A stretch of DNA of 64,000 bases from Aquibium carbonis (GTDB lineage Bacteria > Pseudomonadota > Alphaproteobacteria > Rhizobiales > Rhizobiaceae): NCBI RefSeq assembly GCF_003970795.1, contig NZ_RWKW01000015.1, positions 39,366-103,365 of the forward strand, given 5' to 3'. Numbering within the stretch: position 1 is the first letter of the stretch; each line of letters starts with the position of its first letter. The position numbers and the translations under genes were made by a program. This document shows positions 30,027 through 39,568 of the stretch, in pieces. The notes beneath the pieces are model-generated. The model was not told where the DNA came from. It made no database searches and saw only the letters and a program-made list of their open reading frames with translations.

Positions 30027-32204
30027 TCAGCCGGCGCGGTCGCGTGCCTTGAGTTCCAGCCGGCGGGCATGCAGCACCGGCTCGGTGTAGCCGTTCGGCT
30101 GCTCGCGCCCCTTGAAGACCAGATCGCAGGCGGCCTGGAAGGCGATCGAGGCGTCATAATCGGGCGCCATCGGCCGGTAGAGCGGGTCGCCGGCGTTCTG
30201 GCGGTCGACGATCGCGGCCATGCGCTTCATCGTCTCCATCACCTGCTCCTGCGAACAGACGCCGTGGCGCAGCCAATTGGCGATGTGCTGGGACGAGATG
30301 CGCAGCGTCGCGCGGTCCTCCATCAGACCGACGTCGTTGATGTCGGGCACCTTGGAGCAGCCGACGCCCTGGTCGACCCAGCGGACGACATAGCCCAAAA
30401 TGCCCTGCGCGTTGTTGTCGAGCTCCTTCTGGATGTCCTCGGGCGTCCAGTTTGGCCGAACCGCGACCGGCACCGACAGGATGTCGTCGAGCTTCGCGCG
30501 CGGGCGGCTCTTCAGCGTCGCCTGCACCGCCTTGACGTCGACCTTGTGATAGTGCGTGGCGTGCAGCGTGGCGGCCGTCGGCGAGGGCACCCAGGCCGTG
30601 TTGGCGCCCGCCTTCGGGTGGCCGATCTTCTGCTCCAGCATCGCCGCCATCAGGTCGGGCATCGCCCACATGCCCTTGCCGATCTGGGCATGGCCGGCAA
30701 GCCCGCACTCCAGGCCGATGTCGACGTTCCAGTTCTCGTAGGCCTGGATCCAGGCGGCCTGCTTCATGTCGCCCTTGCGGATCATCGGGCCGGCCTCCAT
30801 GGAGGTATGCATCTCGTCGCCGGTGCGGTCGAGGAAGCCGGTGTTGATGAACACCACACGCTCCTTCGCCGCGCGGATGCATTCCTTGAGGTTGACCGTC
30901 GTGCGGCGCTCCTCGTCCATGATGCCCATCTTGATGGTGTTGGCCGCCATGCCGATCGCGGCTTCCACGCGGGAGAACAGCTCCACCGCGAAGGCCACTT
31001 CCTCCGGCCCGTGCATCTTCGGCTTGACGACGTACATCGAGCCGGCGCGGCTGTTCATGCGTCGGCCGTTCTCGCCAATGTCGTGCAAGGCGATCATCGC
31101 GGTCATGACCGCGTCCATGATGCCTTCGGGCATTTCCGACCCGTCGGACAGGAGGATCGCGGGGTTGGTCATCAGGTGGCCGACATTGCGCACCAGCATC
31201 AGCGAACGCCCGGGCAGGACGAGCGTCGAGCCGTCGGCGCCGACATATTCGCGGTCGGGGCTGAGGCTGCGGGTGAAGGTCTTGCCGCCCTTCGCGACCT
31301 CCTCCGTCAGGTCGCCCTTCATCAGGCCGAGCCAGTTGCGATAGACCACGACCTTGTCTTCGGCGTCCACCGCGGCAATCGAGTCCTCGCAATCCATGAT
31401 CGCCGTCAGCGCCGATTCCAGCCAGACGTCGGAGATGTGGGCCGGGTCGTCCTTGCCGATCGCCGAGGTGGCGTCGATGACGACCTCGATGTGCAGGCCG
31501 TTCTTCGCGAGCAGGAACCGTGACGGCGCGGATGGATCGCCAACATAGCCGGCGAATTGCGCTCCGTCGGTGAGGCCCGTCATCCTGCCATCGAGCAGGG
31601 TGAGCACGAGCCGGCCGTGGGCGATGTCGACGCTCTTGACGTCGGACCAGGACGCCTCGTCGAGCGGGGCGCTCTCGTCGAGGAACCGGCGCGCCCAGGC
31701 GATCACCTTCGCCCCGCGCACCGGATTGTAGCCCCGACCCTTGTCCGCGCCGTCCGCTTCCGGGATGGCGTCGGTGCCGTAGAGCGCATCGTAGAGGGAA
31801 CCCCAGCGGGCGTTGGCGGCGTTCAAAGCATAGCGCGCGTTCATGACCGGCACGACCAGCTGCGGCCCGGCGATCGTCGCGATCTCGGCGTCCACATTGG
31901 AGGTGGAAACCGAAAAGGCCGCGCCCTCCGGCAGGAGATAGCCGATCTGCGACAGGAACGCCTTGTAGGCGGTGAGATCGGACGGCGCGCCGTTGGCGCG
32001 GTGCCATGCGTCGATCCGCTCCTGCATCTCGTCGCGCTTCTTCAGCAGCGCGCGGTTCCTCGGCGCAAGGTCATGGACGATCGCCGAGACGTCGGACCAG
32101 AATTTCGCGGCATCGAGGCCGGTTCCCGGAAGCGCCTCCGCGACCACGAAGTCGTGCAGCTCGCGGGCAATCTTCAGTCCGTCGATCTCGATGCGGTCGG
32201 TCAT
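30027..32204 (-). CDS. glcB: Malate synthase G
   Basis: Condenses glyoxylate and acetyl-CoA to malate. The 725 residues (start [19 protein letters not shown] at 32204) match the monomeric G isoform in length. Recognisable blocks: [59 protein letters not shown], and [21 protein letters not shown]. It stands alone, divergent from mbfA across a 215-base gap. Confidence 0.97.
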   Translation of the reverse strand: MTDRIEIDGLKIARELHDFVVAEALPGTGLDAAKFWSDVSAIVHDLAPRNRALLKKRDEMQERIDAWHRANGAPSDLTAYKAFLSQIGYLLPEGAAFSVSTSNVDAEIATIAGPQLVVPVMNARYALNAANARWGSLYDALYGTDAIPEADGADKGRGYNPVRGAKVIAWARRFLDESAPLDEASWSDVKSVDIAHGRLVLTLLDGRMTGLTDGAQFAGYVGDPSAPSRFLLAKNGLHIEVVIDATSAIGKDDPAHISDVWLESALTAIMDCEDSIAAVDAEDKVVVYRNWLGLMKGDLTEEVAKGGKTFTRSLSPDREYVGADGSTLVLPGRSLMLVRNVGHLMTNPAILLSDGSEMPEGIMDAVMTAMIALHDIGENGRRMNSRAGSMYVVKPKMHGPEEVAFAVELFSRVEAAIGMAANTIKMGIMDEERRTTVNLKECIRAAKERVVFINTGFLDRTGDEMHTSMEAGPMIRKGDMKQAAWIQAYENWNVDIGLECGLAGHAQIGKGMWAMPDLMAAMLEQKIGHPKAGANTAWVPSPTAATLHATHYHKVDVKAVQATLKSRPRAKLDDILSVPVAVRPNWTPEDIQKELDNNAQGILGYVVRWVDQGVGCSKVPDINDVGLMEDRATLRISSQHIANWLRHGVCSQEQVMETMKRMAAIVDRQNAGDPLYRPMAPDYDASIAFQAACDLVFKGREQPNGYTEPVLHARRLELKARDRAG

Positions 32205-32386
32205 GAAACGTCTCTCCCGTTTGGTCGCGCCAGGCTGCAAGCGCGCGTAGTCCTCGCAGAGCGTTCACCACAGGGGGACCGGCGCGTCAATCACACGAAG
32301 GTCGGGGCCATCGATTCGCCCATGTCGGAATGCGGCGGTCTGCCGCGACATCGGGCAGTGTTGACCTTCGAACAGCGGGCGTCTAG

Positions 32387-32402
32387 TTTAGAACTATTCT
32401 AA
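32387..32402 (+). promoter_or_regulatory. Iron control element (Irr box) of mbfA
   Basis: TTTAGAACTATTCTAA contains the inverted repeat TTAGAA-N3-TTCTAA, the ICE consensus bound by the haem-responsive regulator Irr in rhizobia, Brucella and Agrobacterium. It overlaps a possible -10 (TAGTTT, 32384) that is 17 bases from a -35-like TTGACC (32361), and it ends 17 bases before the mbfA ATG. The position fits repression under iron limitation. Confidence 0.85.
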
Positions 32403-32419
32403 TCCAGAGGCCCGCACTC

Positions 32420-33403
32420 ATGTTGTCCCGCGTTTTCGGCCTGTCGCGCCGGTCCTTCGATACGCTTTCGGAACAGGAGATCCTGGCGCTCGCCATCTCC
32501 TCGGAAGAGGACGACGCCCGCATCTACCGCGCCTATGCCGACGGGCTGCACGACGCCTTTCCCAACTCCGCCCGGATCTTCGAGGGCATGGCGGCGGAAG
32601 AGGACGGACACCGCGCGGCGCTGATCGAGCTCCACCGCGCCCGCTTCGGTGAACGAATCCCGCTGATCCGGCGCGAGCACGTGCGCGGCTTCTATCAGCG
32701 CAAGCCCGACTGGCTGGTGCGACCGCTCGGCATCGAGCAGGTTCGCGGGCAAGCCGAGGAGATGGAGCGGCAGGCGGAGCGGTTCTATCGCGAGGCGATG
32801 AAGCGCACCTCCGATGCCAGCACGCGAAAGCTTCTGGGCGACCTGGCGGCGGCGGAGTCCGGCCACGGCGAACTGGCGCACGACCTGGAAGCCGAGCACG
32901 TTCCTGACGACGTCGGGCGCGAGGAGGTCTCCAGCGAGCGCCGACAGTTCATTCTGACCTATGTGCAACCGGGACTGGCCGGGCTGATGGACGGATCGGT
33001 CTCGACGCTTGCGCCGATCTTCGCGGCGGCATTTGCCACCGGCAACACCTGGCAGACCTTCCTCGTCGGTCTTTCCGCCTCGGTGGGCGCCGGCATCTCG
33101 ATGGGCTTCACCGAAGCCGCCCATGACGACGGCAAGCTTTCGGGACGCGGCTCGCCGCTGAAGCGCGGGCTCGCCTCCGGCATCATGACGACGGTGGGCG
33201 GACTCGGCCACGCGCTGCCCTACCTGATCCCGCATTTCTGGACGGCGACGGCGATCGCGGCGGTGGTGGTCTTCATCGAGCTCTGGGCCATCGCCTACAT
33301 CCAGAACCGCTTCATGGAAACGCCGTTCCTCCGCGCGACCCTGCAGGTGGTGCTGGGTGGATCGCTGGTGCTGGCGGCGGGCATCCTGATCGGAAATGCC
33401 TGA
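32420..33403 (+). CDS. mbfA: Membrane-bound ferritin MbfA (ferritin-like + VIT1 iron exporter)
   Basis: A 327-residue fusion. The N-terminal half (~1-150) is a ferritin-like four-helix domain with repeated Glu/His (AISSEEDDARIYRAYA, EGMAAEEDGHRAALIELH, AAAESGHGELAHDLE). The C-terminal half (~175-327) is a VIT1/CCC1 membrane domain (FILTYVQPGLAGLMDGSVST plus several helices). In Bradyrhizobium and Agrobacterium MbfA exports iron at the inner membrane and protects against iron and peroxide stress. The Irr box directly upstream agrees with that role. Confidence 0.93.
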   Translation: MLSRVFGLSRRSFDTLSEQEILALAISSEEDDARIYRAYADGLHDAFPNSARIFEGMAAEEDGHRAALIELHRARFGERIPLIRREHVRGFYQRKPDWLVRPLGIEQVRGQAEEMERQAERFYREAMKRTSDASTRKLLGDLAAAESGHGELAHDLEAEHVPDDVGREEVSSERRQFILTYVQPGLAGLMDGSVSTLAPIFAAAFATGNTWQTFLVGLSASVGAGISMGFTEAAHDDGKLSGRGSPLKRGLASGIMTTVGGLGHALPYLIPHFWTATAIAAVVVFIELWAIAYIQNRFMETPFLRATLQVVLGGSLVLAAGILIGNA

Positions 33404-33411
33404 CTCAGGCT

Positions 33412-33447
33412 GAAAAAAAGACCGGCCCGGCATGGCCGGACCGGTCT
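33412..33447 (-). terminator. Intrinsic terminator between mbfA and the DUF892 gene
   Basis: AGACCGG (33419-33425) with CCGGTCT (33441-33447) outside, and CCGGC/GCCGG inside around ATG, make a long interrupted stem. On the minus strand it runs into seven Ts (complement of 33412-33418), so it chiefly ends the DUF892 transcript; on the plus strand it may also slow mbfA transcription. Confidence 0.75.
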
Positions 33448-33492
33448 CTCCCTGGCCCATACCGGATGTCGCCACCCGGTCCAGTGACCGCT

Positions 33493-34002
33493 CTATTCGG
33501 CGGCGGCCTTCATGTTGATGCGGCTTTCCGCCATTGCCGTCAGCTTGTGGTCGGTGGCGTATTCCTCGTCCAGCGTCTGCTGGAGCACGGCGGCGCAATC
33601 GTCGCGGCCAAGCTGGCGCGCCCAGGCGACCAGCGTGCCGTAGCGCGTGATCTCGTAATGCTCCACCGCCTGCGCCGAGGCGATCAGCGCGGCATCGAGC
33701 ACTTCCTTGTCGTCGACTTCGCCGGCCACCTCGTTGGCCTCCTTGATGATGCCGTCGATCGCCGGGCAATTGACCGCCTTCGGCTCGACGCCATGCATCT
33801 TGAAGACGCGCTCCAGCCGCTGAACCTGGCCCTCGGTCTCGGACAGGTGCTGCTTGAAGCCAGCCTTCAGCTCAGGGCTGGTCGCCTTGTCGATCATCGT
33901 CGGCAGGGCCTTCAGGATCTGCTTCTCGGCATAATAGACGTCCTGCAGCTGGTGGACGAACAGATCGTCCATGGTCTTGATGTCACGGGTGAAGAGTCCC
34001 AT
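33493..34002 (-). CDS. DUF892 (YciE/YciF) ferritin-like protein
   Basis: A 169-residue all-helical protein of the YciE/YciF ferritin-like family. The typical start is MGLFTRDIKTMDDLFVHQLQDVYYAEKQIL; metal-type Glu/His appear in HLSETEGQVQRLE and AVEHYEITRYG. Family members are stress-induced in several bacteria, but a defined reaction is lacking. Start at 34002 with SD GGGAG. It converges with mbfA, another ferritin-fold gene, with a shared terminator region between them. Confidence 0.88.
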   Translation of the reverse strand: MGLFTRDIKTMDDLFVHQLQDVYYAEKQILKALPTMIDKATSPELKAGFKQHLSETEGQVQRLERVFKMHGVEPKAVNCPAIDGIIKEANEVAGEVDDKEVLDAALIASAQAVEHYEITRYGTLVAWARQLGRDDCAAVLQQTLDEEYATDHKLTAMAESRINMKAAAE

Positions 34003-34412
34003 CGGAATCTCCCTTCCTGGTTGGTGTTTGCGAACGACGGCGTGTTGCCGCCGCGTCCCAACCGAACGTCGCCACGCAGCGCCCGTTCCCCGAAAATCCG
34101 CACGACGGGGAACGCGACGATCACGAACGGTTACAGGGAATGCCACGCGGCGGTCCTTCCACTGGCTCGGCCTGGCGGGGCGGCCAGGCATCAAAGGTTC
34201 GCGTAAGGAGTTGCGATCCCGCACAACGTCAGCCCTCGAGGCAGCAACTTCTAAGGGGTCGCTTCGGGAAGACGCAGCCCGCTGCGCCGCCGCATTCGCG
34301 GCAGGGCATGTCGCCCGTGCCGTTGGCGCGGGCCGGGCAAGGCGCTATGGATCGGCAACGCATCCCCTCCCCCGGCGAGCGGCATCCGCCGCGCCCGACA
34401 CCACCGGCAACC
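34003..34412. other. Intergenic region upstream of the hyuA-like gene
   Basis: 410 bases between the divergent DUF892 and hyuA-like starts. It holds a hairpin GCCTGGC (34170-34176)/GCCAGGC (34183-34189) without T-tract. No clear promoter or gene was found. In-frame ATGs upstream of 34413 (e.g. the one encoding MDRQRIPSPG) could lengthen the downstream protein. Confidence 0.4.
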
Positions 34413-36452
34413 ATGGCATCCAGGACGCAGACGGCCCCGAACGCTCCCCGCACCGACGCCCCGCTCTTCCTCGGCATCGACACCGGCGGCACCTACACCG
34501 ACGCGGTGCTTTGGTCGCAGTCGGCGGGCGTGGTGGCCAAGGCCAAGGCGCTGACGACGCGCCATGATCTGGCCGAGGGGATTTCGGGCGCGGTCGACGC
34601 GGTGCTGGCGAAGGCCCGCGTCGATCCGGCCGCGATCAAGCTCGTGTCGATGTCGACGACGCTCGCGACCAATGCGCTGGTGGAGGGTCAGGGCGGGCGG
34701 GTGGCGCTGGTGATGATCGGCTTCGAGCCGGAGGATCTCGCGCGCGACGGGCTGGCCGTGGCGCTCGGCGGCGACCCGCTGGTGTCCTGCCCCGGCGGCC
34801 ACGACGTGCACGGCAATGCCCGGACGCTGGACCTGTCGGAGCTTGAAGCGCAACTGCCGGCACTCGCCGGCCAGGTGTCGGGCTTTGCGGTCGCTGCCTA
34901 TTTCTCGACCCGCAACCCGGCGCATGAAATCGCCGCGCGGGAGATGATCAGGCAGCGGACCGGCCTGCCGGTGACGGCCAGCCATGAACTGTCGTCGAAG
35001 CTCGGCGGGCCGCGCCGGGCACTGACGACGCTGCTCAACGCCCGCCTGATCTCGATGATCGACCGGCTGGTGGCCGCCACCGAAGGCTTTCTGGAACGGC
35101 GCGGCATCCACGCGCCCCTGATGGTGGTGCGCGGCGACGGGGCGCTGGTATCAGCGGCCTTCGCGCGCACCCGGCCGATCGAGACCATCCTGTCGGGGCC
35201 GGCGGCCAGCCTCGTCGGGGCGCGGCACATGACGGGGCTCGACGATGCGGTCGTGTCAGACATCGGCGGCACCACGACCGACGTCGCCGTGCTGGACCAG
35301 GGCCGGCCGCGGCTCGATCCGGAGGGTGCGACCGTCGGCGGCTTCCGCACCATGGTGGAGGCCGTGGCGATGCGCACCTTCGGCCTCGGCGGCGATTCCG
35401 AAATCGCGCTGGAGGATGGCGGGCTGGAGCCGGCCCTGAAGCTCGGGCCGCGCCGGCTGGTGCCGCTGGCGCTTGCCGGCGTGCGCCATGGCGCTTGCGT
35501 GCGCGAACACCTGGAACGGCAGTTGCGGGCACCCAACCCTGGTCGCATGGACGGACGTTTCGCGCTGCGCACCGGCGTGCCGGCGCATCTGGAAGCGGGG
35601 TTGACCGCGCCCGAGGCAAAGCTGTTCTCCACGATCACGGCCGAGCCGCAACCGCTCGACAGGCTGCTCGCGTCCACCGCGCAGATGGCGACGCTGAACC
35701 GGCTGGTGGCGCGCGGGCTGGTGCATGTCTGCGGCTTCACCCCGTCGGACGCGGCCCACGTGCTGTCGCTGCAATCGAACTGGGACGCGTCGACGGCGCG
35801 CATGGGCGCGGAGCTGTTTGCCCGCCGCCGCGACGGTCGCGGCCAGCCGATCGCCGTGTCGCCCGAGGCGATGTCGCTGCGGGTTCTGTCGGCGCTGACG
35901 CGCCGTTCGGCCGAGGTGATCCTGGAAACGGCCTTCGCCGAAGACGGGCTGGACGGAGCGGCGACGGTCGCGCATGCGCTGGTGCAGCGTTCGGTCGACG
36001 GCCGGGGCGGCATCGCCAGGCTCACCGTCGCGCTGGACCGGCCGGTGGTGGGGCTCGGAGCATCGGCGGCGCTGCACTATGCCGGTCTGCCGCAACTCGT
36101 CGGCAACGAGTGCCTGCTGCCGCCGGACGCGGACGTCGCCAACGCGCTCGGCGCCGTGGTCGGCCAGGTGCGGGTCACGGCGGAGGCCCGCGTCAGCCAG
36201 CCGAAGGAAGGGCTGTTTCGGATGACCGCCGGGGAGACGATGCGCGATTTTCTGTCGGAGGGCGAGGCGATCGCCGCCGCCGAGGCGATGATCAGCCAGT
36301 TGGCCGGCGAGCGGGCCGCGCAGGCGGGCGCCGAGGCGGCGCAGGTGACGATCGACCGCGAGGTCAAGGCCGCGACGGTGGAAGGCAGCCGCAGCTTCAT
36401 CGAGGCGCTGCTGGTCGCCACCGCCAGCGGCCGGCCCCGCGTGGCGGTGTGA
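34413..36452 (+). CDS. Hydantoinase/oxoprolinase family protein (HyuA-type)
   Basis: A 679-residue ATP-dependent amidase-type protein. The N-terminal Hydant_A_N domain has the ASKHA phosphate loop LGIDTGGTYTDAVL, and the Hydantoinase_A domain has VSDIGGTTTDVAVLD at ~282-296. Family members hydrolyse cyclic amides such as hydantoins and 5-oxoproline, or carboxylate ketones. HyuA proteins usually work with a HyuB subunit, but none is next to this gene. The start is uncertain: no good SD before 34413. It converges with the tetR gene, with 22 bases between. Confidence 0.8.
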   Translation: MASRTQTAPNAPRTDAPLFLGIDTGGTYTDAVLWSQSAGVVAKAKALTTRHDLAEGISGAVDAVLAKARVDPAAIKLVSMSTTLATNALVEGQGGRVALVMIGFEPEDLARDGLAVALGGDPLVSCPGGHDVHGNARTLDLSELEAQLPALAGQVSGFAVAAYFSTRNPAHEIAAREMIRQRTGLPVTASHELSSKLGGPRRALTTLLNARLISMIDRLVAATEGFLERRGIHAPLMVVRGDGALVSAAFARTRPIETILSGPAASLVGARHMTGLDDAVVSDIGGTTTDVAVLDQGRPRLDPEGATVGGFRTMVEAVAMRTFGLGGDSEIALEDGGLEPALKLGPRRLVPLALAGVRHGACVREHLERQLRAPNPGRMDGRFALRTGVPAHLEAGLTAPEAKLFSTITAEPQPLDRLLASTAQMATLNRLVARGLVHVCGFTPSDAAHVLSLQSNWDASTARMGAELFARRRDGRGQPIAVSPEAMSLRVLSALTRRSAEVILETAFAEDGLDGAATVAHALVQRSVDGRGGIARLTVALDRPVVGLGASAALHYAGLPQLVGNECLLPPDADVANALGAVVGQVRVTAEARVSQPKEGLFRMTAGETMRDFLSEGEAIAAAEAMISQLAGERAAQAGAEAAQVTIDREVKAATVEGSRSFIEALLVATASGRPRVAV

Positions 36453-36474
36453 CCCGTACGCACCGGGTGAACCG

Positions 36475-37191
36475 TCAGTCCTTTCGGGCGGCCGCCAGCA
36501 TGGCGTCGATGTTGGCGCAGACGGTCGCCGCGATCGCCCGGCCTTCAGCCGGTCCAAGCTCCGTCCAGCCCATGCGCCGCTTCACCGCTTCGCGGGCGAT
36601 GCGGAAATACATGACTTGGCCGACGACCGTGAATACGGTGAGCATGGTGGCTTCACTGTCGGCGGGCCGGCCGGTCGCCTTTTCCCACAGCATGCAGAAG
36701 CGCTTGTGGTTGGGCTCGAAGACGCCGCCATAGATCCGCTCCAGCGCCGACGTGGGGTGGGCGAGCTCGCGCAGAACGAACTGGACAAAGGGGACCGCCT
36801 GCGGGTTGCAGACGACGGTCACCACGAAGCGCTCCACGACCGCATGGAGCATGCTGCGCGCCGTCTCGCGGTCCATCGGATCGGACAGGACGCTGGCCGC
36901 CTGACCCAGCGCATGGCGCGCAATGGCGTTCACCGTCTCGACGATATGCTCCGCGCAGGCGCAGCGCAGCCCTTCCTTGCCGCCGAAATGATAGGCGATG
37001 GATCCGATGTTGGCCTTGGCGACGGTTGCGATCTCGCGGGTCGACGTGCCATCGAAGCCCTTTCGCCCAAACAAATTCAAAGCGGCCTGGATCAGGGCAA
37101 ATCGCGTCTGGTCGGCGCCGCTTGCCGTGGCGTCCCTGCTCGCGTCCGGGGCAAGGGACGGGTTGGTCGTCTTCGGTTCATGATCGTTCAC
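36475..37191 (-). CDS. TetR-family regulator with CecR-type (DUF1956) C-terminus
   Basis: A 238-residue repressor starting with GTG at 37191 (MNDHEPKTTNPSLAPD). The DNA-binding domain is RFALIQAALNLFGRKGFDGT then STREIATVAKANIGSIAYHF, typical of TetR. The remainder resembles the CecR/YbiH C-terminal ligand domain. Related proteins control drug or antibiotic efflux. It lies 110 bases downstream of an MFS exporter gene on the same strand, its likely target (inference). Confidence 0.85.
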   Translation of the reverse strand: MNDHEPKTTNPSLAPDASRDATASGADQTRFALIQAALNLFGRKGFDGTSTREIATVAKANIGSIAYHFGGKEGLRCACAEHIVETVNAIARHALGQAASVLSDPMDRETARSMLHAVVERFVVTVVCNPQAVPFVQFVLRELAHPTSALERIYGGVFEPNHKRFCMLWEKATGRPADSEATMLTVFTVVGQVMYFRIAREAVKRRMGWTELGPAEGRAIAATVCANIDAMLAAARKD

Positions 37192-37301
37192 GTGATTGAC
37201 CCCAGCAGTCGACGGCGCACTCGACAGACAAACGCCCGGACGCGTCACCCGATCCCTCGCACCAGTCGGACGTCCCGACCGGCCAACCGTTCGATCCCGA
37301 C

Positions 37302-38546
37302 TCAACCCGCGCGACGTCCACGAAACAGCGATTCGGAAATGAGAAGATGCACCGTCGCGAGCAGAACCGCGAGCATTCCCGCGATCCCAAGCCAGTCGAG
37401 GCCGAAATTTTCGGCCACAACGCCACCGGCCGCCGAACCGAGCGAGGCGCCGAGATAGATGCAGGCCGCGTTGAGCGAGAGCACCACCGCCTGGCGCTGC
37501 GGCGCCTGACGCACGAGGCGCGTCTGCTGCGGCACGAGGAACGACCATCCGAACATGGCCCACAGGAAGACCAGGAGGAGCAGGACGGGCAGCGGAACCG
37601 GCAGGAAGGAGAAGACCGGCATCAGGAGCGCCTGCACGGCCAGGACGCCGTAGATGGTGCGAATCGGTCCGAAACGGTCGGTCCAGCCGCCGGCCGCCCA
37701 GCTGCCTGCCACGGCGCCGACGCCATAGACCAGCAGGACGAGGGTGACGCCGTCGCGGCCGAAGCCCATCCGGGCTTCCAGCAGCGGGGTGATGAAGGTG
37801 TAGACGAAATAGGGTGCGGCAGTGATGGTCGCGGTCACCAGGATCGAAACGAGGCTGCGCCAGTCGGCCAGCGCATCGACGAGCGTGCGCAGCGAATTCG
37901 GCTGGAACGCCACGTGGCGCGGCACGGTTCGCATCACCAGCACGAGCGTTGCGACGCTGAGGACCGCCACGATGGCGAAGGCGGCGCGCCAGCCGAAGGT
38001 GTAGCCCACGAAGCTGCCGAGCGGAATGCCGAGCGCCTGGGCGAGCGTCATGCCGAGAAACACACGGGCGAGCGCCCGGCCCCGCATGGCGGGTGCGCTG
38101 GCCGAGAACGCCACGCTTGCCGCCACCGGCGTGAACAGGCCGCCGCCGATGGCGGCGAGGATGCGCGCGGCGTAGAGCATTTCGCCGTTCCACGCGACGA
38201 GCGCCAGCACGGCAGACAAGGCAAACACCGCCAGGCCGATCGCCAGCACCGTGCGGCGGCCGAGATGCCCGGTATAGGCGACCAGCAGAGGCGACAGGAC
38301 GGCATAGGCGACCGCGTAGATGGTCATGATCAGCCCCGCACCGGTCTTCGACAGGCCGAGGTCGTCGGCGAGCGGCGACAGGATGCCGATGACGACGAAG
38401 GCGCCCATGCCGATGGCGAAATTGCCGGCGGCCAGCGTGGCGATCATCAGCGCATGCACGCGCGGCGCCGGGCGGGTCGTGGCGTCCGTCGTCAAGGCGT
38501 CCTCTCGGGTAAGCCGCTGGATGCGGGATTTGCCCTCATGCGCCAC
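37302..38546 (-). CDS. MFS transporter, DHA1 (drug:H+ antiporter) family
   Basis: A 414-residue inner-membrane transporter with about 12 hydrophobic helices. The MFS loop 2-3 motif appears as GHLGRRTVLAIGL, and the 14-residue motif C region is near GMTLAQALGIPLGSF, as in DHA1 exporters. The substrate is unknown. The start at 38546 gives a ~33-residue cytoplasmic lead; an internal ATG at residue 34 is possible. Followed by the tetR gene. Confidence 0.85.
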   Translation of the reverse strand: MAHEGKSRIQRLTREDALTTDATTRPAPRVHALMIATLAAGNFAIGMGAFVVIGILSPLADDLGLSKTGAGLIMTIYAVAYAVLSPLLVAYTGHLGRRTVLAIGLAVFALSAVLALVAWNGEMLYAARILAAIGGGLFTPVAASVAFSASAPAMRGRALARVFLGMTLAQALGIPLGSFVGYTFGWRAAFAIVAVLSVATLVLVMRTVPRHVAFQPNSLRTLVDALADWRSLVSILVTATITAAPYFVYTFITPLLEARMGFGRDGVTLVLLVYGVGAVAGSWAAGGWTDRFGPIRTIYGVLAVQALLMPVFSFLPVPLPVLLLLVFLWAMFGWSFLVPQQTRLVRQAPQRQAVVLSLNAACIYLGASLGSAAGGVVAENFGLDWLGIAGMLAVLLATVHLLISESLFRGRRAG

Positions 38547-38727
38547 CCTTATCCTTCTGCGTCGTCAGGGCAAAGCGGCAGTCGGGCCGGAAACCGCGTG
38601 ACCCAAACGATAGCGCGCGTTGGGCCAGCGGGGCGCAGCGGGCGAGGGCTTGCGTCGCTTGCCGCCGGCTGGGACAACGCAACGATCCGGACACGGTCGC
38701 GACCGGACGATTGGACACGACACGCCG

Positions 38728-39507
38728 ATGAGACACTTTCCGCCCGAACGCATCGTCTGCCTGACCGAGGAGACGGTTGAGACGATCTACCTCCTCGGCG
38801 AAGAGCACCGCATCGTCGGCGTGTCGGGCTATGCGGTGCGGCCGGCGCGGGTGCGCAAGGAGAAGCCTCGCGTCTCGGCGTTCACCTCGGCCGACATTCC
38901 CAAGATCCTGGCACTCGAACCGGACCTGGTTTTCACCTTCTCCGACCTGCAGGCGGAGATCGCGGCGGCGCTGATCCGCGCGGGGATCGCGGTGCACGCC
39001 TTCAACCAGCGCGACGTCGCCGGCATCCTCGCCATGATCCGCACCGTGGGGGCGCTGGTCGGCGCATCGGAGAAAGCCGAAGCGCTCGCATGCGGCCATG
39101 AGGCGCGGCTGGCGGAGATCGCGGCGGCCGGCGCCGGGCGCGCCCGGCCGCGCGTCTTCTTCGAGGAATGGGACGAGCCGCTGATCAGCGGTATCGGCTG
39201 GGTTTCGGAACTGGTGGCGATCGCGGGCGGCGAGGACGTCCTTCCCGGCCTGGCCCGGGAGAAGGCGGCGAAGGACCGCATCGTGGCACCGCAAAGGGTG
39301 ATCGAAGCGGCTCCCGACGTGATCCTCGCCTCCTGGTGCGGCAAGAAGGTGCGCCCTGAGAAGATCGCCGCGCGACCGGGCTGGGAGGCCATTCCGGCCG
39401 TGCGCGACGGACGCATCGTCGAGATCAAGTCGCCGCTGATCCTGCAGCCCGGACCCGCCGCGCTGACCGACGGCCTCGACGCGATTCTGACGGCCCTGAG
39501 AGGCTGA
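38728..39507 (+). CDS. BtuF-like (PF01497) metal/cobalamin-binding protein without signal peptide
   Basis: A 259-residue protein with the periplasmic-binding fold of BtuF/FecB: RIVCLTEETVETIYLLGEEHRIVGVSGY, then KPRVSAFTSADIPKILALEPDLVF, and the C-terminal LILQPGPAALTDGLDAI. Family members bind cobalamin or ferric siderophores for ABC import, but this one begins directly with the mature fold and no hydrophobic signal, so it appears cytoplasmic. No permease or ATPase gene adjoins it. It lies 61 bases before nasT. Confidence 0.75.
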   Translation: MRHFPPERIVCLTEETVETIYLLGEEHRIVGVSGYAVRPARVRKEKPRVSAFTSADIPKILALEPDLVFTFSDLQAEIAAALIRAGIAVHAFNQRDVAGILAMIRTVGALVGASEKAEALACGHEARLAEIAAAGAGRARPRVFFEEWDEPLISGIGWVSELVAIAGGEDVLPGLAREKAAKDRIVAPQRVIEAAPDVILASWCGKKVRPEKIAARPGWEAIPAVRDGRIVEIKSPLILQPGPAALTDGLDAILTALRG

Positions 39508-39528
39508 GCGGGCGCGGCATACTTTTTT

Positions 39529-39540
39529 TGCATTGCAGCG
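39529..39540 (+). promoter_or_regulatory. TGC-rich motif upstream of nasT
   Basis: TGCATTGCAGCG after a run of Ts, 28 bases before the nasT start. It shares the TTGCAWTGCAGC core with the PhaR-like sites near the phasin. The regulator is unknown; proximity suggests a nasT promoter element. Confidence 0.25.
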
Positions 39541-39568
39541 AAACGCGGAACGCGCAAACTAGCTGCGC

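Noticed and set aside
38547..38727. Cobalamin riboswitch before the BtuF-like gene
   Set aside because: No B12-box-like sequence or multi-stem layout in the 181-base gap.
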